A model generated the notes under the pieces. That model ran no database searches and was not told where the DNA came from. It worked only from the letters and a program-made list of their open reading frames with translations. Shown here piece by piece: positions 22,281 to 28,460 of a stretch of 28,460 bases of DNA. The stretch covers positions 1-28,460 of the forward strand of contig NZ_CAJMEH010000019.1 in the NCBI RefSeq assembly GCF_905212365.1, in the 5' to 3' direction. The position numbers and the translations under genes were made by a program. Source of the stretch: an uncultured Phascolarctobacterium sp. Lineage in GTDB: Bacteria > Bacillota > Negativicutes > Acidaminococcales > Acidaminococcaceae. How positions within the stretch are numbered: the first letter of the stretch is position 1; each line of letters opens with the position of its first letter.

Positions 22281-22330
22281 TTCTTTATTACCGTCAGACA
22301 GACGATTTAAAGACGGGCGATAATGCCCTA

Positions 22331-22360
22331 AAACAAAAACAGGCGCATAATTAATGCGCC
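22331..22360 (-). terminator. rubredoxin terminator
   Basis: GGCGCAT/ATGCGCC stem with a 5-nt loop (22342-22360), followed on the minus strand by TGTTTTTGTTTT. It lies about 30 nt after the rubredoxin stop. Confidence 0.85.
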
Positions 22361-22389
22361 CATTTTAAATCTGCAGTATGCCTCAGCCT

Positions 22390-22548
22390 TTATTCCGCGC
22401 TGAACTCATCCTTGCCTACGCCGCACAGAGGGCATACCCAATCTTCGGGGACATCCTCCCAAGCGGTGCCTGCTGCAACGCCGTTATCCGGATCGCCCAC
22501 TTCGGGGTCATAAACATAACCGCAAATATTGCAAACCCATTTAGCCAT
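22390..22548 (-). CDS. rubredoxin, 52 aa
   Basis: This small iron protein carries one Fe ligated by four Cys and transfers single electrons, for example to rubrerythrin or superoxide reductase in anaerobes. The sequence begins MAKWVCNICGYVYDPEVGD, has the WEDVPEDWVCPLCGVGKDEF core, and ends SAE. The two CxxCG knuckles (C6/C9 and C39/C42) are complete and the aromatic core residues (W4, Y11, Y13, W30, W37) are present. AAAGGAG lies 8 nt before the ATG. It is monocistronic, with its own promoter overlapped by a 23-bp dyad and its own terminator. Its presence suggests an anaerobic or microaerophilic host. Confidence 0.97.
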   Translation of the reverse strand: MAKWVCNICGYVYDPEVGDPDNGVAAGTAWEDVPEDWVCPLCGVGKDEFSAE

Positions 22549-22570
22549 AAATTTCACTCCTTTCAAAAAG

Positions 22571-22593
22571 TATAATGAGATATACTCATTATA
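22571..22593 (-). promoter_or_regulatory. rubredoxin promoter -10 inside a 23-bp inverted repeat (candidate operator)
   Basis: The 9-bp arms TATAATGAG (22571-22579) and CTCATTATA (22585-22593) are perfect inverted repeats around ATATA. On the minus strand the upstream arm provides TATAAT (22588-22593) preceded by TGG, an extended -10. The symmetrical TATAAT resembles Fur/PerR-family operators (TTATAAT-ATTATAA type), but the spacing differs from the PerR consensus, so the regulator is unassigned. Confidence 0.55.
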
Positions 22594-22674
22594 CCATACT
22601 TATGACTTTAATATGCTATAAAAATGTGAAAAATGCAGCATGATTCTAAATCACATAGTTTTGCAACAAAATAA

Positions 22675-22794
22675 CTCCCCCAGTCATTTTGCAAGCAAAA
22701 TGCCAGCCCCCTCTAAGAGAGGGCAATAATTGAGGATAATCTCTTATTTGTGCCCCCTCATTGAGGGGGCTGTCACCGAAGGTGACTGGGGGAG
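22675..22794. mobile_element. 120-bp MITE-like element
   Basis: Perfect 12-bp terminal inverted repeats (CTCCCCCAGTCA at 22675-22686 and its complement at 22783-22794) bound a highly structured interior. It contains CATTTTGC/GCAAAATG, CCCTC/GAGGG, GCCCCCTC/GAGGGGGC and GTCACC/GGTGAC hairpins. It encodes nothing and lies between the rubredoxin promoter and the 3' end of uvrC. The exact element boundary and any target-site duplication could not be confirmed. Confidence 0.7.
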
Positions 22795-22802
22795 AAATTC
22801 TC

Positions 22803-24644
22803 TCACTGCAAAGCTTCTTTTTTCTCCGGCAACTCCAACCGGAAAAACTCATACAAGGTCTGCGCCGCCGCGCGGTTCATGCCTTCTACAGCAGCCAGCT
22901 CCTCCACATCCGCCGCTTTCATCGCGTCTAAAGTTTTGAACGCCTTCCACAGCTCCTGCCGCCGTTTGGGGCCAATGCCATCCACATGGTCCAGCACGGA
23001 AACCAAATTGCGCTTACCCCGCAGCTTGCGGTGGTACGTAATGGCGAAGCGGTGCGCTTCGTCGCGGATGCGCTGAATGAGATGCAGCGCCGCGCTGTCC
23101 CTGTCCAGCAAAATGCTTTCGCTTTGATGGGGCAGAAAAATTTCTTCCTCGCGCTTGGCCAGGCCTACTACCGGCAGCTCTGCCAGGCCCAGACCGCGGA
23201 TAACCTCTAACGCCGAGCTCAGCTGGCCCTTACCGCCGTCGATAACCACCAGGCTGGGCAAATCCTCGTAATCCTTGTAGCGCCGGTAAACAACCTCCTG
23301 CATGGATTTAAAATCGTCCGGCTTGCCCTCGGCGGACACAATCTTATACTTGCGGTAATCCTTCTTACTGACGCTGCCATTGCGGAAAACTACCATGGAA
23401 GCCACCGTTTCGCTGCCCTGAGTATGGCTGATATCGAAGCAATCCATACGCTCCAGCGAATGCGTCAGGCCCAAAGCCTGCTGCAGCTCTTCGGCGGCCT
23501 GCGCGTCGTTTTTCAGCGACAAGCTGCCCTTGCGCAGCCGTTCCTCCAGCAGCTTGGCGGCGTTGTCGTTCGCCAGCTGCAGCAGCTCCCTTTTCACGCC
23601 GCGCTGAGGCGCCAGCAGTTCTATTTTGCGCTGCGCCTTTTCCGTCAGCCACGACGCTATCAGCCGCGCTTCTTCCTCTTCCGGCAGGTACGGCAAAATT
23701 ATTTCTTTCGGTATAAAAGTAGCTTCATTATAATACTGCTTGACGAAAGCCGTCAGCACCTCGCGCGGCTCGTCGCCGTCATCGTGCAGGAAGAAATTGT
23801 CGCGCCCTATCAGCTTTCCCTTGCGCACGAAAAATATTTGCAGGCAAATACCTGTCATATCCTGCGCATAACCGATAACGTCCATATCGCCGCCGTTATT
23901 GGTTACGGCCTTTTGCGATTCGTTGAGCCGTTCCACAGCCTGCAGCTGATCGCGCAAACGCGCGGCTTCTTCAAAAGCGTAATTCTCCGCCGCCTCCTGC
24001 ATCCGCCGCTTTAAATCGCGTTCCAATTCCGCCGTGCGCCCGTCCAGAACCATGCACACGCTTTGAATCATTTGGCGGTATTCGTCCTTACTCACATAAC
24101 CGGCGCAGGGCGCAAGGCAGCGTTTGATATGATAATTCAAGCATGGCCGGTCGGGATTCATCTTACGGCAGGTGCGCAGTGGGAACATACCGCGCAGCAG
24201 CTTCACCGTAGCGTGCATCGCTCCCGCGTCGGCATAAGGGCCGTAATATTTAGCGCCGTCGCGGCTCAGCCTGCGGGTAGCGAACAAACGCGGAAAGTCC
24301 TCCTGCACCGTCACCTTTAAATAAGGATAAGTTTTATCGTCCTTTAAGCTGATATTATAACGCGGGCGATACTTTTTAATCAGGTTGCATTCCAGAATCA
24401 GTGCTTCGACTTCGCTGGATGTGACGATGGTTTCGATTTCGGCAATCTTCGCCACCATGGCCCGCACCTTGGGCGTATGGCTGGCCAGATTGCGGAAATA
24501 GCTGCGCACTCTGTTTTTGAGCACCACGGCCTTGCCCACGTAAATAACCTTGCCCTCGGCGTCGTGCATCAAATACACGCCGGGCTTATCCGGCAGCACG
24601 GCCAGCGCATTTTTAATGCTATCGCTGAAGCCCGCTTCCGTCAT
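22803..24644 (-). CDS. uvrC: excinuclease ABC subunit C
   Basis: UvrC makes both incisions around a UvrB-bound lesion in nucleotide excision repair. The N-terminal GIY-YIG nuclease (residues about 18-95) shows PGVYLMHDAEGKVIYVGKA with the catalytic Tyr, Arg in NRVRSYF and Glu in EVEALILE. A Cys-rich segment (CRKMNPDRPCLNYHIKRC) and a UVR motif (FEEAARLRDQLQAVERL) follow. The RNase H-like second nuclease has FDISHTQG and VVIDGGKGQL. Two helix-hairpin-helix motifs are at the C-terminus (DGIGPKRRQEL and VEGMNRAAAQ). The 613-aa length is typical. The start overlaps the uvrA stop (ATGA). It is the last gene of uvrB-uvrA-uvrC; the MITE-like element follows 9 nt after its stop. Confidence 0.97.
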   Translation of the reverse strand: MTEAGFSDSIKNALAVLPDKPGVYLMHDAEGKVIYVGKAVVLKNRVRSYFRNLASHTPKVRAMVAKIAEIETIVTSSEVEALILECNLIKKYRPRYNISLKDDKTYPYLKVTVQEDFPRLFATRRLSRDGAKYYGPYADAGAMHATVKLLRGMFPLRTCRKMNPDRPCLNYHIKRCLAPCAGYVSKDEYRQMIQSVCMVLDGRTAELERDLKRRMQEAAENYAFEEAARLRDQLQAVERLNESQKAVTNNGGDMDVIGYAQDMTGICLQIFFVRKGKLIGRDNFFLHDDGDEPREVLTAFVKQYYNEATFIPKEIILPYLPEEEEARLIASWLTEKAQRKIELLAPQRGVKRELLQLANDNAAKLLEERLRKGSLSLKNDAQAAEELQQALGLTHSLERMDCFDISHTQGSETVASMVVFRNGSVSKKDYRKYKIVSAEGKPDDFKSMQEVVYRRYKDYEDLPSLVVIDGGKGQLSSALEVIRGLGLAELPVVGLAKREEEIFLPHQSESILLDRDSAALHLIQRIRDEAHRFAITYHRKLRGKRNLVSVLDHVDGIGPKRRQELWKAFKTLDAMKAADVEELAAVEGMNRAAAQTLYEFFRLELPEKKEALQ

Positions 24645-27490
24645 TTATACCACCCGTTCTTTCTGGCCTTCGCCAGCTCCTGCTTAATATATTGCCCCGT
24701 ATAGGATTTTTTCACCTTCGCCACTTCCTCCGGCGTACCGCAGGCCACCAGCGTGCCGCCCTTGTCGCCGCCTTCCGGCCCCAGGTCGATAATATAATCG
24801 GCTACCTTGATAACGTCCAGATTATGCTCGATGACGATAACGCTGTCGCCGCCCTCTACTAATCGCTGCAGCACATCCAGCAGCTTATGCACGTCGGCAA
24901 TATGCAGGCCCGTAGTAGGCTCGTCTAAAATATAAACCGTGCGGCCCGTACTGCGGCGCGACAGCTCCGTCGCCAGCTTTACGCGCTGGGCCTCGCCGCC
25001 GCTCAGCGTCGTCGCCGCCTGGCCTAAATGAATATAGCCCAGGCCAACGTCCTCCAAAACCTCCAGCTTGCGGTAAATCCGCGGCAGATTTTTAAAGAAC
25101 TCGCAGGCTTCGCTGACCGTCATATCCAGCACCTCGGCAATGCTCTTGCCCTTGTAATGCACCTCCAGCGTATCGCGGTTGTAGCGCGCGCCGTGACACA
25201 CCTCGCAGGGCACATACACGTCGGGCAGAAAATTCATCTCAATTTTATTCATGCCGTCGCCCTTGCAGGCCTCGCAGCGTCCTCCCTTGACGTTGAAGCT
25301 AAAGCGCCCTGCCTTATAGCCGCGCATTTTCGCTTCGTTAGTCTGGCTGAACAGCTCGCGAATAAAATCAAAAACTCCCGTATAAGTAGCAGGATTAGAA
25401 CGCGGCGTGCGTCCGATGGGCGACTGGTCGATATTGATAACCTTATCGGCGTATTCCAGACCCTCGATGCAGTCGTGTTCGGCAGGACGCAGGCGCACGC
25501 CGTTCAGCTTCGCACCCAGGGTGTTATACAAAATATCGTTAATCAGCGTGGACTTGCCGCTGCCGCTGACGCCGGTGACTACAGTAAAGACGCCTAAAGG
25601 AATCGACACGTCGATATTTTTTAAATTATTGGCCCGCGCTCCCCGGATTGTCAGGAAACGGCCGTCGCACTGGCGGCGTTTTTTCGGCACAGGAATAAAT
25701 TTACGTCCGCTCAAGTAAGTGCCGGTCACCGACTGCTCCACCTGCTTGATTTCCTCTGCCGTACCCTGAGCCACCACCTGACCGCCATGTTCGCCTGCGC
25801 CGGGCCCGATATCGATAATCTGGTCGGCGGCGTACATGGTTTCCTCGTCATGCTCCACCACCAGCAGCGTATTGCCCAAATCCCGCAAATGCTGCAAGGT
25901 CGCCAAAAGCTTGCTGTTGTCGCGCTGGTGCAGTCCGATGGAAGGCTCGTCCAAAATATAAAGCACGCCGGTCAAGCCGCTGCCGATTTGCGTTGCCAAG
26001 CGGATGCGCTGCGCCTCGCCGCCGGACAAGCTGCCTGCGTTGCGGTCCAGCGTCAGATAGTCCAAGCCCACGTCGTTTAAAAATTGCAGACGCGAGCCTA
26101 TCTCTTTCAGCACCTGCTTGCCGATAAGCCGCTGCCGCTGCGTCAGCTGCAGTCCGGCAAAAAATTTCAAGCAATCGCGCACCGTCAGCGCCGTCACCTG
26201 ACAAATATTTTTGCCGCCGACCAAAATAGACAGCACCTCCGGTTTCAAGCGGCTGCCGTGACAGGTCGGGCAGGGGGTGCTGGTCATAAATTCTTCGTAC
26301 TCCTGACGCATAGCGTCGCTGAACGCTTCGCGGTAACGGCGCTTCAAGACATTCAAGATGCCTTCAAATTCTTTGGCGTACAGCTTAACCTCGCCCTGCA
26401 AATTTTCATACCAGAAATTATACTTGCGCTCGCCTGCGCCGTGCCACAGCAGCTCCTGCATAGCTGGCGGCAAATCGTTCCAGCTGCTGTCCAGGCTGTA
26501 GCCGTTTTCCGCCAGCACCGCCGCCAACTGCTTCATAAAATAAGAATTTTGGTTATTGCTGAAAGCCGCCAGACAGCGGTCGGCAAAGCTTTTGCTGCCG
26601 TCGGGAATAATCAGCGCCTGGTCAAATTCCATATTCATGCCCAGGCCGGTGCAGTCCGGGCAAGCGCCGTAAGGATTATTAAAAGAAAATAAGCGCGGCT
26701 CAATAGCAGGCAGGCTAATGCCGCAATCGTTGCAGGCAAAATGCTCGCTGAACAGCGTAATCTGCTGCTCCTCGCCCAGCACGGCCACCTCGGCAAAGCC
26801 GCCGGCCAGCTTCAGCGCCGTTTCCACAGAATCGGTCAAGCGCTGACGTATATTATCGCGCACCGCCAAACGGTCGATAACGACCGACAGGCTGTGCTTT
26901 TTCTTTTTATCTAAAATAATTTCTTCATCTAATGTACGCACCTCGCCGTCCACGAACATGCGCACATAACCTGCGCGGCGCATATCATCCAGCACTCGTT
27001 GGTGCTCGCCCTTGCGCCCCCGCACCAGCGGCGCCATCACCATAAAGCGCGTTCCCGCAGGCAGCGCCAGCACCTGGTCCACAATCTGCTGCACGCTCTG
27101 CTGCTCTATCAGCTTTCCGCATTTAGGGCAGTGAGGTTCGCCAATGCGGGCGAACAGCAAACGCAGATAATCGTAAATCTCCGTCACCGTGCCCACGGTA
27201 GAACGGGGATTGCGGCTCGTCGTCTTCTGGTCGATGGAAATAGCCGGGCTCAGGCCCTCGATATAATCCACGTCCGGCTTATCCATCTGCCCCAAAAACT
27301 GCCGCGCGTAGGCGGACAGACTTTCCACATAACGGCGCTGCCCCTCGGCGTAAATAGTGTCGAAGGCCAGGCTGGATTTGCCGCTGCCGCTGAGGCCGGT
27401 AATAACAACCATTTTATTGCGCGGTATTTCTACCGTTATATCCTTTAAATTATGCTGGCGCGCGCCTTTAACAATCAATTTTTCTTGCAT
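24641..27490 (-). CDS. uvrA: excinuclease ABC subunit A
   Basis: UvrA is the damage-sensing ABC ATPase that loads UvrB. The ~949-aa product has two ATP-binding halves: Walker A GLSGSGKSSLAFDTIY and GVSGSGKSTLINDILY, signatures LSGGEAQRIRLA and LSGGEAQRVKLA, and Walker B LDEPSIGLH and LDEPTTGLH. Zinc sites are CPKCG, CNDCG...CPDC and the CEACKG...CEVC module. The insertion domain carrying DNA-damage contacts is complete. The ATG at 27490 has GGGAG 6-7 nt upstream; an in-frame TTG at 27508 is less likely. It starts 30 nt after uvrB and overlaps uvrC by 4 nt (ATGA). Confidence 0.97.
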   Translation of the reverse strand: MQEKLIVKGARQHNLKDITVEIPRNKMVVITGLSGSGKSSLAFDTIYAEGQRRYVESLSAYARQFLGQMDKPDVDYIEGLSPAISIDQKTTSRNPRSTVGTVTEIYDYLRLLFARIGEPHCPKCGKLIEQQSVQQIVDQVLALPAGTRFMVMAPLVRGRKGEHQRVLDDMRRAGYVRMFVDGEVRTLDEEIILDKKKKHSLSVVIDRLAVRDNIRQRLTDSVETALKLAGGFAEVAVLGEEQQITLFSEHFACNDCGISLPAIEPRLFSFNNPYGACPDCTGLGMNMEFDQALIIPDGSKSFADRCLAAFSNNQNSYFMKQLAAVLAENGYSLDSSWNDLPPAMQELLWHGAGERKYNFWYENLQGEVKLYAKEFEGILNVLKRRYREAFSDAMRQEYEEFMTSTPCPTCHGSRLKPEVLSILVGGKNICQVTALTVRDCLKFFAGLQLTQRQRLIGKQVLKEIGSRLQFLNDVGLDYLTLDRNAGSLSGGEAQRIRLATQIGSGLTGVLYILDEPSIGLHQRDNSKLLATLQHLRDLGNTLLVVEHDEETMYAADQIIDIGPGAGEHGGQVVAQGTAEEIKQVEQSVTGTYLSGRKFIPVPKKRRQCDGRFLTIRGARANNLKNIDVSIPLGVFTVVTGVSGSGKSTLINDILYNTLGAKLNGVRLRPAEHDCIEGLEYADKVINIDQSPIGRTPRSNPATYTGVFDFIRELFSQTNEAKMRGYKAGRFSFNVKGGRCEACKGDGMNKIEMNFLPDVYVPCEVCHGARYNRDTLEVHYKGKSIAEVLDMTVSEACEFFKNLPRIYRKLEVLEDVGLGYIHLGQAATTLSGGEAQRVKLATELSRRSTGRTVYILDEPTTGLHIADVHKLLDVLQRLVEGGDSVIVIEHNLDVIKVADYIIDLGPEGGDKGGTLVACGTPEEVAKVKKSYTGQYIKQELAKARKNGWYK

Positions 27491-27520
27491 AGCTTCTCCC
27501 GCGTTCAATAAATTAACGCT

Positions 27521-28460
27521 TTACTTTTTACTCTTCTTGGGCAGCAGCTTTTGCCCCAACTGCCCCTTCACTAAAATCAGCTGGTCGCGCAGTTCGGCCG
27601 CCGCTTCAAAATCCAAAGCCTTGGCCGCCTCCTGCATACGCCGCTCCAGCTCCCGCGCCATAACCGTAAGCTCCTTCTTGGACTGCTTCTTCAAGCTCTT
27701 GCTGCCATAAGCAGGCGCATCGTCGCCGTCGGCCACCTTGGTCAGCTTAATCAGCTGGCGCTGCTCTTTATAAATCGTTTTCGGCGTAATATGATGCTCT
27801 TTATTATACGCCTCCTGCTTTTCGCGGCGGCGGTTAGTTTCGTCGATGGCGCGCTGCATGCTGTCCGTAATTCGGTCGGCGTACATAATAACGCGCCCGT
27901 GAGCATTGCGGGCAGCGCGGCCTATGGTCTGAATCATAGCCGTATCGCTGCGCAAAAAGCCCTCCTTATCCGCATCCAGAATAGCGATTAATGATACCTC
28001 CGGTAAATCCAGGCCCTCGCGCAACAGGTTGATGCCCACCAGCACGTCGAACTCCCCTTGCCGCAGGGCCCTGATGATCTGCAAACGCTCCAGGGTGTCG
28101 ATATCCGAATGCAGGTAGCGGGCATTGACGCCCATAGTGCAGCAATACTCGGTCAGGTCTTCGGCCATGCGCTTGGTAAGGGTGGTCACCAGCACCCGTT
28201 CCCCGCGCCGGATGCGCTCCCGGCATTCGCCCAGCAGGTCTTCCATCTGTCCCTTGGTGGGACGCACCTCCACTTCCGGGTCCACCAGGCCCGTAGGCCG
28301 GATGATCTGCTCGGAAATGATGCCTTGGGACTGATCCATCTCGTATTTGCCCGGTGTGGCCGAAACGTAGACCACCTGATGCAGCAGGGAACGGAACTCG
28401 TCGAACTGCAGGGGCCGGTTGTCCAGGGCCGAGGGCAGGCGGAAGCCGTAGTCCACAAGG
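27521..28460 (-). CDS. uvrB: excinuclease ABC subunit B, C-terminal part (5' end outside window)
   Basis: UvrB verifies damage and recruits UvrC. The visible ~312 residues correspond to the C-terminal half. They include DYGFRLPSALDNRPLQFDEF, VYVSATPGKYE, the helicase motifs RVLVTTLTKRMAEDLTEY, YLHSDIDTLER, FDVLVGINLLREGLDLPEVS, LDADKEGF and IQTIGRAARN, and the UVR domain (FEAAAELRDQLI) at the end. Motifs I and II and the beta-hairpin lie beyond the right edge. The upstream LexA/operator region is outside the window. Confidence 0.96.
   Translation of the reverse strand, partial: LVDYGFRLPSALDNRPLQFDEFRSLLHQVVYVSATPGKYEMDQSQGIISEQIIRPTGLVDPEVEVRPTKGQMEDLLGECRERIRRGERVLVTTLTKRMAEDLTEYCCTMGVNARYLHSDIDTLERLQIIRALRQGEFDVLVGINLLREGLDLPEVSLIAILDADKEGFLRSDTAMIQTIGRAARNAHGRVIMYADRITDSMQRAIDETNRRREKQEAYNKEHHITPKTIYKEQRQLIKLTKVADGDDAPAYGSKSLKKQSKKELTVMARELERRMQEAAKALDFEAAAELRDQLILVKGQLGQKLLPKKSKK

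Noticed and set aside
22098..22354. Two plus-strand open frames across the tRNA-Arg
   Set aside because: They overlap a perfectly folded tRNA and its terminator, so they are chance frames.

Overview
This window looks like a chromosomal segment of a low-GC-lineage Firmicute, possibly a Negativicute such as an Acidaminococcaceae or Selenomonadales member. That lineage call is inference: it rests on a ctsR-clpC heat-shock locus, a UPF0210/PFL plus ACT-domain pair, rubredoxin, Gram-positive-style strong RBSs and extended -10 promoters. The housekeeping genes are rich in GGC/GCC-type codons. Two stretches (about 0.77-2.9 kb and about 5.8-13.9 kb) are visibly more AT-rich and look like accessory DNA. 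Almost everything is on the minus strand; the clearest plus-strand gene is a tRNA.

Layout on the minus strand, read from high to low coordinates. The uvrB(partial)-uvrA-uvrC nucleotide-excision-repair operon occupies 22803-28460 and has a 120-bp MITE-like element just past its 3' end. Next come a monocistronic rubredoxin with its own promoter and terminator, a plus-strand tRNA-Arg(CCG) with promoter and terminator, and a three-gene metabolic operon (hot-dog thioesterase, F420-0:glutamate-ligase-like protein, small membrane protein). The heat-shock/repair operon ctsR-clpC-radA follows; its ClpC carries an McsA/ClpE-like zinc finger and there are no mcsA or mcsB genes between ctsR and clpC. guaA has its own promoter directly after the radA terminator.

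The accessory region at 5.8-13.9 kb starts with mobile-element debris: a truncated XRE-type regulator with an in-frame stop, an IS transposase C-terminus, an element-type 101-aa protein and a DUF6061 gene broken by an in-frame TAA. Then comes an intact, tightly packed operon (12208-6214) with an extended -10 promoter and a 12-bp palindrome. It encodes a winged-helix protein of 350 aa, two coiled-coil proteins of about 190 aa with matching layouts, and a 1195-aa UPF1/DNA2-like SF1 helicase. The helicase has an N-terminal hydrophobic helix plus coiled coil and a C-terminal ParB-like domain. I do not recognise this set as a named system; it is the best candidate here for an undescribed defence or conflict module. 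Downstream of it are helically phased short repeats and the remnant of a PhoP/PhoR-type two-component pair collapsed by internal deletion.

Below that lie the ACT-PFL-nth operon, a decayed DUF3990 gene still followed by its small partner gene, a DUF1266/membrane-protein operon ending in a clear terminator, and acpS followed by the start of the NAD(P)HX-repair gene nnr, which runs off the left edge.
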